Assembly: GCA_963730685.1 (NCBI GenBank)
Contig: CAVSSP010000001.1
Span: forward strand, 1,798,001-1,862,000
DNA from: Bog-756 sp963730685
GTDB taxonomy: Bacteria > Actinomycetota > Acidimicrobiia > Acidimicrobiales > RAAP-2
Length of the DNA: 64,000 nucleotides
Direction of reading: 5' to 3'
Numbering within the stretch: the first letter of the stretch is position 1; every line of letters begins with the position of its first letter. The notes beneath the pieces were generated by a model that was given only the letters and a program-made list of their open reading frames with translations, was not told where the DNA came from and ran no database searches. This document shows, piece after piece, positions 1 through 7,797 of this stretch. The translations under genes and the position numbers were made by a program.

Positions 1-676
1 CCGGGACACAGCGATCACTGAGGACCGCCTCGTAGTCGTCCACCCAGGACTTGGCGTCCTCGGGCTCGACGAAGGCGAAGCTGAGGGCGCCGATGCCCTT
101 CTCGGCGGCCAGCAGGATGGTGTCGCGTCGGCTGCACGCCACCCACAGCGGGGGGTGGGGCTTCTGGACGGGTTTCGGGACCACGTTGCGGGGCGGCATG
201 GTGACGAATCGCCCGTCGACGCCACCGAAGGGGGTCTCGGTCATGCAGCGGACGGCGACCTCGAGTCCCTCGAGCCATGCCTCGCGCTTGGTGTTCCGGT
301 CGACGCCGAACCCACCCAACTCGGCCTCCGACGAGGACTCTCCGGTACCGAACTCCACCCGTCCCCCGGATACCAGGTCGAGCATGGCGATGCGTTCGGC
401 GATCCGGGCCGGGTGGTTGTAGCCGGGGGCGGTCTGGACCACACCGTGGCCGATCCGCATGGTGCGGGTCCGCTGGCTGGCTGCCGCCAGGAACACCTCG
501 GGCGCGCTGGAGTGCGAGTACTCCTCCAGAAAGTGGTGCTCGACCTCCCACAGGTACTGCACGCCCAACCGGTCGGCCAACTCGATCTGGTCGAGCGCAT
601 CGGTGATCAGCCGGTACTCGCTGGTGTCGCTCCACGGTCGGGGCAGTTGGTGCTCGTAGAAGATCCCGAACTTCAA
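1..676 (-). CDS. LLM-class flavin-dependent oxidoreductase (3' part cut by window edge)
   Basis: Luciferase-like monooxygenase family: FMN- or F420-dependent oxidoreductases with a TIM-barrel fold. The first 225 codons are visible. The N-terminus reads KFGIFYEHQLPRPW, followed by NHPARIAERIAMLD and then SGGRVEFGTG, the usual order of LLM hallmarks. The gene continues past the left edge. The start is inferred as TTG at 676 because the family signature begins at the very next codon and no ATG or GTG lies in frame nearby. The stop of the ferritin-like gene at 681 is only 4 bases upstream, so the two are almost certainly cotranscribed. Substrate and cofactor choice cannot be told from this fragment. 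Confidence 0.88.
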   Translation of the reverse strand, partial: MKFGIFYEHQLPRPWSDTSEYRLITDALDQIELADRLGVQYLWEVEHHFLEEYSHSSAPEVFLAAASQRTRTMRIGHGVVQTAPGYNHPARIAERIAMLDLVSGGRVEFGTGESSSEAELGGFGVDRNTKREAWLEGLEVAVRCMTETPFGGVDGRFVTMPPRNVVPKPVQKPHPPLWVACSRRDTILLAAEKGIGALSFAFVEPEDAKSWVDDYEAVLSDRCVP

Positions 677-680
677 GGTT

Positions 681-1787
681 TCACCGGGCCGGGGCGTCGG
701 TGCTGTCCGACACCGTCCCGTCCTCCAGGCGGATCACCGAGCCCAGCGAGAGCATCTCGGCGGTGACGTCGGCGGCGTCCGGCCGTCCGGCCAGCGCCTG
801 GTCGATCTCGCCCATGACGAACGCGAGGTTCTCCTGGCGCCGCACGACCAGGGAGTCGGACAGGGCACGTTCCCACAACCGCCCGATCATGTCGGAGCCG
901 GCATAACGGTGTCCCTCCCGTCCCAACCAGGTCCGGTCCCGCATCTCCGACAGTGCGGTCCGGAGCCACGCCACGTGGGGGGTCTCGTCGGCACGGATGT
1001 AGGACACGAGAGTCCCGGCGGCCCCTCCGCCGGCCACCAGGTCGGCGTCGCCCAAGAGGGCCTCGGCCCACCGGAAGCTGTGAAAGGCGGAGATCTCGAT
1101 CAGCAGTAGGCCGATCATGCGTGCGGCCAGTGACTCCAGGGCGATATCCACGTCGTCGGGGAGCAGGCGCGCCGGCATCGCTCGTTGCGGGGCGGCTGCT
1201 GAGGAGCCACGGCCTTCCCCGATCCCCATGCGGCGCATCATCCGTCCCGTCTGGTCGGTCGTGTCCGGGCACTCGAAGGCGATGTCACGGGCGATGAACC
1301 ACATCCGGTCGTGGCCGGCCGCCTCCCCGAACCCGCACTCGTCTCGGGCGTGGGCCTCGAACAGCCCCCCGTCGATGTGGGCGATGGCGGTGCCGACCAC
1401 GTCCTCGTCGAAGCAGCGAGAGAACTCCGGGACGGGGAGCAACCGCAGCATCCCGCCGAAGCCTTCGACCGTCCCGATACGGGTGAGGGCGCCGATCGTG
1501 GGCTCGGGTACGCCGTTGCGGATGAGGAACGCCGACTGTTCGACGGTCGGGAAGTTCTCGGGCCAGGTATCGAGGGGGACGTCGAGGATGGGAGTCGAGA
1601 ACTGAGCCCGCCGTTGGTCCTCCCAGGCCCGTATGGCCGGCCACCGGTTCCTCGTGCGGGGGGAGACGTACTGGCCACGGGCGTCGAAGCCGCCGTGGCA
1701 CCGGACCCCGTCGGCGATCAGCGGTTCTTCGATGTCGTGGTCCGCCAGCAGCTCGGAAGGGCTGAACTCGGTCTGCACGGAGGTCAT
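681..1787 (-). CDS. Ferritin-like (putative diiron) protein of unknown function
   Basis: A 368-residue protein I do not recognise by name. It has carboxylate/histidine motifs of ferritin-like four-helix proteins: LLLIEISAFHSF in the middle and RADETPHVAWL further on (an ExxH pair), plus an acidic DECGFGEAAGHD stretch. These could bind two irons, but this is inferred from motif spacing only. The start at 1787 is preferred over the longer frame to 1871 because a TACACT box (1801-1796) lies 8 bases upstream, fitting near-leaderless transcription, and the extension is Arg/Pro-rich. It precedes the flavin oxidoreductase by 4 bases. The pair may oxidise one substrate, but no direct evidence shows this. 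Confidence 0.7.
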   Translation of the reverse strand: MTSVQTEFSPSELLADHDIEEPLIADGVRCHGGFDARGQYVSPRTRNRWPAIRAWEDQRRAQFSTPILDVPLDTWPENFPTVEQSAFLIRNGVPEPTIGALTRIGTVEGFGGMLRLLPVPEFSRCFDEDVVGTAIAHIDGGLFEAHARDECGFGEAAGHDRMWFIARDIAFECPDTTDQTGRMMRRMGIGEGRGSSAAAPQRAMPARLLPDDVDIALESLAARMIGLLLIEISAFHSFRWAEALLGDADLVAGGGAAGTLVSYIRADETPHVAWLRTALSEMRDRTWLGREGHRYAGSDMIGRLWERALSDSLVVRRQENLAFVMGEIDQALAGRPDAADVTAEMLSLGSVIRLEDGTVSDSTDAPAR

Positions 1788-1863
1788 CGTGGTCGAGTGT
1801 AGGGGAGGACGGGCCGCTCGGCCCGTGGGCCGGCCGCGCCGGGTGACGCTACGGTGACGGGTC

Positions 1864-2685
1864 ATGCCCACCTACGTCGACAAGCAGGGAACGGTCGATC
1901 TCCTGCGCCACGAGTACGCCGCCATCGCGTCGCTGATCGCCACGCTGTCCACTCGGCAGTGGGAAACCCCGACGTGCCTGCCCGGCTGGACCGTCCACGA
2001 TGTCCTCGGGCACATCATCGGTACGGAGTCCATGATGAGCGGCGAGGACCCACCCCCGAGCGACATCTCCCATCTGGGGCACATGCAGAACCCGATCGCC
2101 GAGGCCAACGAATTGTGGGTCGAGTCGATGCGCCCGTTGTCCGGTGCCCAGATGTGCTCCCGCTTCGAAGAGGTGGTCGGGCGCCGCCTGGAGGCGCTCG
2201 ACGCCATGAGCCAGGTCGAGTTCGACGCGCCGTCGTGGACGCCGGCAGGCAAGGACGAGACCTACGGGCGCTTCATGCGGATCCGCCACTACGACTGCTA
2301 CATGCACGAGCACGACATCCGAGGCGCCATCGGGGCGCCGCCGAGGGAAGAGGCTGCCGACCTCAACTCCGCCCTGGCCGAGGTGGAGACCGGACTGGGC
2401 TACATCGTCGGGCGCCGGGCGGCGTTTCCCGACGGCTCCAGCGTCCGGATCGATCTGGACGGCCCGGTGGCGACCACGTATCTGGTGGCAGTGGACGGTC
2501 GGGCCGCCGTGGTTCCGGCGCTCGACGGACCGCCCACCGTGACCGTGGCGATGCCTGTCACCCGGTTCCTCCGGCTCACCGGCGGCCGCCATGACGACCG
2601 ACCGGCCGACACCGCCGACGTGGTCATCTCGGGTGACCGCCAGCTCGGCACACGACTGATCGACAACCTGGCCTTCACCATCTGA
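1864..2685 (+). CDS. Maleylpyruvate isomerase N-terminal (MDMPI/DinB-like) domain protein
   Basis: 273 residues. The N-terminal half matches the actinobacterial TIGR03083/MDMPI family of DinB-like four-helix bundles: LPGWTVHDVLGHIIGTE near residue 40 supplies the first metal-type histidines, and YMHEHDIRGAIG near 145 supplies the HEHD motif. The C-terminal half is a smaller alpha/beta domain, as in other members. Known members are metal-dependent, mycothiol-using isomerases or transferases, but most are uncharacterised and the substrate here is unknown. It is divergent from the ferritin-like gene. A TACGGT box (1850-1855) ends 8 bases before the ATG, mirroring the neighbouring gene's box, so both may be near-leaderless from one 76-bp intergenic region. 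Confidence 0.82.
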   Translation: MPTYVDKQGTVDLLRHEYAAIASLIATLSTRQWETPTCLPGWTVHDVLGHIIGTESMMSGEDPPPSDISHLGHMQNPIAEANELWVESMRPLSGAQMCSRFEEVVGRRLEALDAMSQVEFDAPSWTPAGKDETYGRFMRIRHYDCYMHEHDIRGAIGAPPREEAADLNSALAEVETGLGYIVGRRAAFPDGSSVRIDLDGPVATTYLVAVDGRAAVVPALDGPPTVTVAMPVTRFLRLTGGRHDDRPADTADVVISGDRQLGTRLIDNLAFTI

Positions 2686-2813
2686 GTCCCGATGCCGCCC
2701 CGGGCGCCCCGGTCGTGCTCACTCCGGTGGTTCCGATGGACGGCCGAGGGAGCCACAGCGGCCGATCGCGCCTGGTCAGTCGATGATCGATTCCGAGGCA
2801 GACTTGTGAGATC

Positions 2814-3497
2814 ATGACCGGCCCATCGAATCAGCCTGATACCGACCGTGACCAACGTGGACGCGCCCATCGTGCAGTCCACGCTCCCGTTGACCGGGGC
2901 GACGCTGAATGGGACGAACGGTACGCAGGTGCCGAACGGGTCTGGAGCGGCGAACCCAACGCCGCTCTGATCGCCGAAGTGGGCGACCTCGAACCGGGCA
3001 CCGCCTTCGATGTGGGCTGCGGCGAGGGGGCCGACGCCATCTGGTTGGCTGGTCGAGGGTGGCGGGTCACTGCGATCGACGTCTCCGAAATCGCGTTGCA
3101 ACGTGCAACGGCGGCGGCCGAGCAGTCCCATGTCGAGGTGGAGTGGATTCGGACCGGCTTGCTCGACGCGCCTCTGCCGACTGCCGGGTTCAACCTCGTC
3201 TCCGTCCACTACCCGGCACTGCTGCACACTCCAGACCGTGATGCGGAACGTCAGCTGCTGGCGGCCGTTGCCCCGCTAGGGCATCTCCTCGTCGTGCACC
3301 ATGCGGATGTTGACGTCGAAGAGGCGAAGGCCCACGGATTCGACCCGGCCGACTACGTGTTACCCAGCGATGTGGCTTTGTTGCTGGACGAGAGTTGGCA
3401 GGTCACGTTCGATGAACGGCGGCCGCGCCGCATCCTCGGCGGCGCCGGCGCCGGCCACACTCACGATGTCGTTCTTCACGCCCGGCGCCTTTCGTAG
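2814..3497 (+). CDS. Class I SAM-dependent methyltransferase
   Basis: 227 residues. Motif I is FDVGCGEGADAIWLAGRG, followed by the acidic motif II VTAIDVSEIALQRA, the classic Rossmann SAM site. Later LVSVHYPALLHT corresponds to motif IV. The order YAGAERVWSGEPNAAL then motif I resembles the tellurite-resistance/thiopurine-like methyltransferases of actinobacteria, but that sub-assignment is a guess. The start at 2814 is the first ATG. The N-terminal 30 residues are polar and poorly conserved-looking, so a later start is possible. It stands alone, with 128 bp upstream that show no clear signal. Confidence 0.85.
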   Translation: MTGPSNQPDTDRDQRGRAHRAVHAPVDRGDAEWDERYAGAERVWSGEPNAALIAEVGDLEPGTAFDVGCGEGADAIWLAGRGWRVTAIDVSEIALQRATAAAEQSHVEVEWIRTGLLDAPLPTAGFNLVSVHYPALLHTPDRDAERQLLAAVAPLGHLLVVHHADVDVEEAKAHGFDPADYVLPSDVALLLDESWQVTFDERRPRRILGGAGAGHTHDVVLHARRLS

Positions 3498-3586
3498 CGA
3501 TCTTTCGTCGCCCGACCAAGGGTCGGTGCACCTGATCGCCGGCTGGTGAGGCACCCAAGTCCGCTGTCTCGACTCTCCGCCCGGTG

Positions 3587-3844
3587 TCAGATGCTTCCGT
3601 CGAGCACTGCGGGCAGCCAGGAGACCGCATCTCGGGCAGCGGATCGCGCATCGTCTTCCGTCGCGAACTCCCTGGCCGAGTAGTAGGCGACCGGCGTCCA
3701 TACACCCATGTCCTCCGGGTCACGCCGGAACTCCTCGAATCCGAACGTTCCGTCCGGCCGGACGAAGATATCGACGCAGCGATCGACCGCGGCCGTCGAG
3801 GGGCTTGCCAGGACCGACCAGGACGGATCCAAACGTGCTGACAC
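3587..3844 (-). CDS. Small hypothetical protein (85 aa)
   Basis: A small acidic protein with no family I can name. The core VDIFVRPDGTFGFEEFRRDPED then WTPVAYYSAREF looks like a compact beta-rich fold. I place the start at GTG 3844, not TTG 3880, because a consensus-like promoter fits it exactly: TTGGCC (3880-3875), a 17-bp spacer, TATCTT (3857-3852), then 7 bases to the GTG, as in leaderless actinobacterial mRNAs. Coding looks real because the reading is low in Arg/Pro artefacts and rich in aromatic and acidic residues. It lies between two methyltransferase genes. Confidence 0.6.
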   Translation of the reverse strand: MSARLDPSWSVLASPSTAAVDRCVDIFVRPDGTFGFEEFRRDPEDMGVWTPVAYYSAREFATEDDARSAARDAVSWLPAVLDGSI

Positions 3845-3880
3845 CGCTCTCAAGATATGCGTCTCGAGCCGCCAGGCCAA
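3845..3880 (-). promoter_or_regulatory. Predicted leaderless promoter of the 85-aa gene
   Basis: On the minus strand TTGGCC (-35) is followed by 17 bases, then TATCTT (-10), then 7 bases to the GTG at 3844, which would be +1. The spacing is ideal for a housekeeping sigma factor, and there is no Shine-Dalgarno sequence. Confidence 0.45.
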
Positions 3881-3954
3881 ACTTGGGGACAGATCGCTCG
3901 ACGGTCAGAACGTCCCGGACCGTCGGAACAGTCATGGTGCCCCCGGTCTGTGGG

Positions 3955-4776
3955 CTATCCCAGCCGAGTGGCGGCGATCAGGACGGTTGCGAAGTTCATC
4001 ATGAATGAGCCGCCCCGATCGTCGATGGCCGCGCCGATGGCTTCGAACAGGCGGTTTCGAACCGCGGGTTCGAGGGCGGCGTGGTCGCTCCGTGAGACAA
4101 GCTGGTCCAGCCACTCATCCCGTTGGTAGGACCGCGTCCATGGAAACCACTTCTCCGTCGGCACACCGAAGCCGGTCGCCGCTGAGACGGCATCGATCTC
4201 CGAGCCGAGGCCGGCCTTGATGTCGGATGAACGGTCGGCCGCATAGCCACGGAACAGACGGTGGCCGCCGGGCGGCACGACGGTCGCGTACACCTCGTCG
4301 AGAGCATCGGCCAGATCATCGGGCTGATGACCGGCGTTCCAGATCAGACAAAGCCTGCCCCCCGGCCGCAGCACTGAGGCCGCCTTGGCGGTGGCGATCG
4401 GCAGGTCGAGCCAGTGCCAGGCCTGCGCCGAGGCCACCCGGTCGAACGTGCGACCATGAGCGTCCCAGCCTTCGAAGGCGGCAATCTCTACTTCGACACC
4501 ATGGCGGCGGGCGATCTCCGCCATTCGTGGCGCGAGTTCTACCCCCAGCACCTTGGCGCCGCGCCGGGCCATCTGCCTCGAGGCGATCCCGGTGCCGCAA
4601 CCTACGTCGAGAACGTCCAGGCCCGCAGGAACCGGACCGAGCAACTCGTCGATCACCGCATCGGGATAGGTCGGCCGGGACCGGTCGTAGGCCTCGGCGT
4701 GCTGGTCGAACAACCGCGAGCGTTCCTGGGCCAGAGGTCGTGCTGTGAGACGGTCGTGCTCCTCGCCGGCATCCAC
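3955..4776 (-). CDS. Class I SAM-dependent methyltransferase
   Basis: About 273 residues. ARPLAQERSRLFDQHAEAYD leads into motif I VLDVGCGTGIASRQMARRG and motif II VLGVELAPRMAEIA. ASAQAWHWLD is the aromatic motif typical of Methyltransf_11 enzymes, and LRPGGRLCLIWN is the post-motif. These resemble small-molecule (C- or O-) methyltransferases, with unknown substrate. The open frame extends to 4932, but that would run into the GNAT gene, so the GTG at 4776 is chosen. Another downstream start is possible. It is transcribed in the same direction as the GNAT gene 115 bp upstream. Confidence 0.82.
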   Translation of the reverse strand: MDAGEEHDRLTARPLAQERSRLFDQHAEAYDRSRPTYPDAVIDELLGPVPAGLDVLDVGCGTGIASRQMARRGAKVLGVELAPRMAEIARRHGVEVEIAAFEGWDAHGRTFDRVASAQAWHWLDLPIATAKAASVLRPGGRLCLIWNAGHQPDDLADALDEVYATVVPPGGHRLFRGYAADRSSDIKAGLGSEIDAVSAATGFGVPTEKWFPWTRSYQRDEWLDQLVSRSDHAALEPAVRNRLFEAIGAAIDDRGGSFMMNFATVLIAATRLG

Positions 4777-4891
4777 AGACGCCAGCCTGCCCCAGATCGT
4801 CGGTCCTGCCAGCAGGCCGGCGGCCGACCGGCGAACAACCCCCGCCTTCACCACCTGATCGGCGGCCGGCGCGGCCCGGCCGGCTGGCGAC

Positions 4892-5371
4892 TCAGTCCGG
4901 CCCAGGCCGACCCAGGCGCTGGAGGGGCTCACCTGACAGGCGGTACCCGACCCACTCGTCCTGGGGGACCGCTCCCAGCGACCGGTAGAAGCGCAGGGCG
5001 TTCTCGTTCCAGGTCAGTACCGCCCAGTCGACCCGGCGGTACCCGGCACGCCGGGCGATTTCCGCCAGTTCGGCCACGAGCGCCCGTCCGATGCCACCCT
5101 GGCGTGCCCCGGGCCTGACGAAGAGGTCCTCGAGGTAGATGCCGTGGCGTCCCGTCCACGTGGAGAAGTTGAGGAACCAGATGGCCATGCCCACGATCCC
5201 GCCGTCCTCTTCAGCCACATGGGCGAAGACGGCTGGGGCCGGGCCGAACAGCGCGGTCCGCAACATGTCGGCATCCACCTCGACCGAACCGGGTGCGCGC
5301 TCGAATTCGGCCAGCTCGTGGATCATCTGCACCAGCGAGTCCACGTCGTCACGGGTGGCCGGCCGGATCAT
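4892..5371 (-). CDS. GNAT N-acetyltransferase, diamine/polyamine type
   Basis: 159 residues with a GNAT fold. GIYLEDLFVRPGARQGGIG contains the acetyl-CoA binding QGGIG loop, followed by LTWNENALRFYRSLGA. The FSTWTGRHGIYLEDL region is the signature of the spermidine/spermine N1-acetyltransferase-like branch, so an amine acceptor is likely. The start at 5371 (MIRPATRDD) is favoured over the long frame to 5527. A TACCCT box ends 6 bases upstream with no Shine-Dalgarno, fitting a leaderless transcript, and family members begin exactly there. Confidence 0.87.
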   Translation of the reverse strand: MIRPATRDDVDSLVQMIHELAEFERAPGSVEVDADMLRTALFGPAPAVFAHVAEEDGGIVGMAIWFLNFSTWTGRHGIYLEDLFVRPGARQGGIGRALVAELAEIARRAGYRRVDWAVLTWNENALRFYRSLGAVPQDEWVGYRLSGEPLQRLGRPGPD

Positions 5372-5465
5372 CCGGTCAGGGTAGCGGTCGGCGCCACAGG
5401 ACCGCCTCGTGCAGCCACCCCTGGTGGTTCCCGTCCGAGCCGTGGGCCACTGTCCGACCCGGCGC

Positions 5466-6434
5466 TCACGGGATGAGCAGCACCCGTCCGAAGGCGTGAC
5501 GGCTCTCGATATAGGCGTGGGCCTCACCTGCCTCCTCCAGGGAGAACCGCCGGTCGATCACTACCCGCAGCTCGCCGGCGGCAATGTCGTCCAGGTGGCG
5601 GGCGATGACGGCATGGGCGCGGTCGCCGAGGGACAGTTCGGCGCCGAGGAAGTAGCCCACCAGGGTCTGGTTGGCACCGCGCATGGTGGCGATGTCCAGC
5701 CTCTCGGGCACCTGCCGGCCGGCATCGCCGAAGCTGACGCATCGTCCCCGGTAGGCGAGGCACGAGAGGCTCTGCTGGAGGACCGAGCCGCCGATGGAGT
5801 CGAGGATGACGTCCGCACCCCTCCCGTCCGTCAGGCGCCGGACCTCGGCGACGAAGTCTGTCGTGGCGTAGTTGATGCCATGGTCGAGCCCGAGCTCGCC
5901 CAGGCGCGCCAGTCGTGCGTCGCTGGAGGCGGTGGCCAGCACCCTGGCCCCGGCCCGGTGGGCCAGCTGGATGGCGGCGATACCGACACCACTGGCCCCG
6001 GCATGGATGAGGGCCGTCTCGCCTGCCTGCAGGCGGCCGAACTCGAACAGCGAGTCGTCGGCGGTTCCGAACGGCACCGGGACACAGGCGGCATCTTCGG
6101 TAGCCACCTCCGGGGGGATGACCCAGCAGAATGCCGGGGCCACCGACCGGAGCTCGGCGTGGGATCCGTCCAGACCCACCGTGACCACCCGGTCCCCCGG
6201 CGTGACGCCGACCACCTGGTCGCCCACTTCCACCACCGAGCCCGCGCACTGGTAGCCCACGATGTGAGGGGCGGCGGCCATTGCCCCCCCGAGCCGGTTG
6301 AGCGTGTCGCCACCCTCGATGCTGACCGCCTCCACCCTCACCAGCACCTCGTCGGGGCCCATGACCGGATCAGGAACGTCCTCGTAGCGGAACACCTCGG
6401 GACCGCCGGTCTGGTAGTACACCGCTGCCTTCAC
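5466..6434 (-). CDS. NAD(P)H:quinone oxidoreductase-like zinc-independent MDR protein
   Basis: 322 residues. Medium-chain dehydrogenase/reductase of the quinone oxidoreductase group: it starts MKAAVYYQTGGPEVF, has the GroES-like N-domain, and the NAD(P) site ALIHAGASGVGIAAIQLA near the middle. It ends with SRHAFGRVLLIP, a typical C-terminus. No structural zinc Cys cluster is visible, which fits QOR/zeta-crystallin members. The GTG at 6434 is chosen because AAAGAGGTGG lies just upstream and the longer frame reads as Arg/Gly-rich non-coding. The likely role is NAD(P)H-dependent reduction of quinones or enones. The exact substrate is unknown. Confidence 0.88.
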   Translation of the reverse strand: MKAAVYYQTGGPEVFRYEDVPDPVMGPDEVLVRVEAVSIEGGDTLNRLGGAMAAAPHIVGYQCAGSVVEVGDQVVGVTPGDRVVTVGLDGSHAELRSVAPAFCWVIPPEVATEDAACVPVPFGTADDSLFEFGRLQAGETALIHAGASGVGIAAIQLAHRAGARVLATASSDARLARLGELGLDHGINYATTDFVAEVRRLTDGRGADVILDSIGGSVLQQSLSCLAYRGRCVSFGDAGRQVPERLDIATMRGANQTLVGYFLGAELSLGDRAHAVIARHLDDIAAGELRVVIDRRFSLEEAGEAHAYIESRHAFGRVLLIP

Positions 6435-6604
6435 CGCACCACCTCTTTGGATCGCTCGTCCCGGCCACCTTAGGCACGGTCCGTCCGCCCCGCCCCGCCC
6501 GCCTTCCCCAAACGGCATCGTCCCATTCCCCGCCCAGGACCGGGATCCCGGTCGATGTGCCAAGCTGGCCACGACCACGACGGCGAACGGAGGCGCGGCG
6601 GACC

Positions 6605-7300
6605 ATGGTGGTGCGGGTGGCAGTGGTCGATGACGACGAGGTCAGTCGACGGGGGCTGGTCGAGTTGCTCAACGAACAGGCCGAGGTGGAGGTGGTGGGT
6701 CTCACCCACGTGACCGCGGTGACCTGGACGGAGGAGTGGGATGGGATGGACGTGGCCATCGTTGACGCCTGCGACGAGCGTCGCACCGACGATCAGTTCC
6801 CCGGGGTGGCGGTGGTGGAGGCCATCCGGCGGCGCCGCGGTGCCGACCGGACCCGGGTGATCGTCAGGACCGGGCAGTTCTTCGATGACGCCGTCCGCCA
6901 TCGCATGCGGGAGGCGAGGGCCGACTACTTCTTCCACCGCTCCGAGCTCCGAGACGTCGAGAGCCTCCGGGACGTGGTCCTTCACCCCGAGCGCTTCCGG
7001 CCCGGGGTGCCCGATATCGCCCGACCCGACGCCGTGCTGCGGCTGGGAGTGGGTCCGTCCACCAGGGTCAACAGCGCCGTCACCGCCGCGGTCGAAAATG
7101 GGATGATCGAACTCGCACCGGGACGACCCGTACGCAGCCGTTCGCTGGCCCGTCGCCGCCACCGGTTCAACGAGACGGCCAGGCTCTTCCCACTGAACTC
7201 TGACGGGACCGTTCCCGACCGCAACCAGACCGATCCGTCGATGCCGCAGATCGCCCGGTTCTTGCAGTGGGCCACCCGCTCCAAGACCGGTGGGGCCTGA
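6605..7300 (+). CDS. Response-regulator receiver-domain protein with degenerate pocket
   Basis: 231 residues. Residues 1-130 look like a CheY-type receiver: VRVAVVDDDEVSRRGLVELL (acidic pocket), VAIVDACD (putative phospho-acceptor Asp) and RVIVRTGQ (switch Thr). The conserved Lys is not visible where expected (ADYFFHRSEL), so phosphorylation-dependent switching may be altered. The C-terminal part (VGPSTRVNSAVTAAVENGM) could be a helix-turn-helix, but I cannot assign it to a known output class. No kinase is adjacent. The next gene downstream, across 497 bp, is a GGDEF-EAL protein, so a role in second-messenger control is possible. Confidence 0.72.
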   Translation: MVVRVAVVDDDEVSRRGLVELLNEQAEVEVVGLTHVTAVTWTEEWDGMDVAIVDACDERRTDDQFPGVAVVEAIRRRRGADRTRVIVRTGQFFDDAVRHRMREARADYFFHRSELRDVESLRDVVLHPERFRPGVPDIARPDAVLRLGVGPSTRVNSAVTAAVENGMIELAPGRPVRSRSLARRRHRFNETARLFPLNSDGTVPDRNQTDPSMPQIARFLQWATRSKTGGA

Positions 7301-7797
7301 CCGGTTGCCGGGGGCGCGGCGCGCGCCCACCTGACGGAGCAAGGAATGCGCGTTCTCGGGTCTCAGATCGCGCACCCCGCTGTGGTTCCATGGCAGCGGC
7401 GGGAACCGGTCAAGCCGCCCGCCGGCGGCCCGGGGTCGTCCTCGTGGAACCGGGGGCACCGATGGCGGGTCGTGATGGGCGGCGCGGACCGTAGTGCGTG
7501 GGATCGGAGGGTACCCACCGGTCGACCGGTGGGTACCCGGTCCCACTGCTCATTGGCCCCCCGGTGTTCACCGAACCCCCCCGGTGCTCACCGTCCGGTT
7601 CCTGCTCAAGCCACAGGTGGTTGGTGCCGATAGGCAACTGTGGGGACCTATCACCAGCCCGCCGAGCCCCGGAGACCGTGGCTCGGCGCCCGCCCCTGTC
7701 CGCCGGAAGTCGACAGCCGTCGGGAACTGGCCCACCAGGCCCACCACACACCGCCCTCCCGCAACCGGTGTGGTCAAGTTGGGGGCCCCGACGGCCG
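7301..7797. other. 497-bp gene-free region upstream of the GGDEF-EAL gene
   Basis: No convincing gene on either strand. It holds a perfect 30-bp palindrome (7509-7538), a 17-bp imperfect direct repeat of CCCCCCGGTGTTCACCG type (about 7558-7593), and an inverted repeat GATAGG-N12-CCTATC (about 7629-7652). It is likely a long regulatory leader. Confidence 0.5.
7509..7538. promoter_or_regulatory. Perfect 30-bp palindrome
   Basis: The left arm GGGTACCCACCGG is mirrored exactly by CCGGTGGGTACCC around a TCGA centre. In DNA it could be a dimeric-repressor operator. In RNA it would form a 13-bp hairpin with a UCGA loop. It lies 209 bp after the receiver gene and 259 bp before the GGDEF-EAL start. 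There is no following T-run, so a classical terminator is less likely. Confidence 0.55.
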
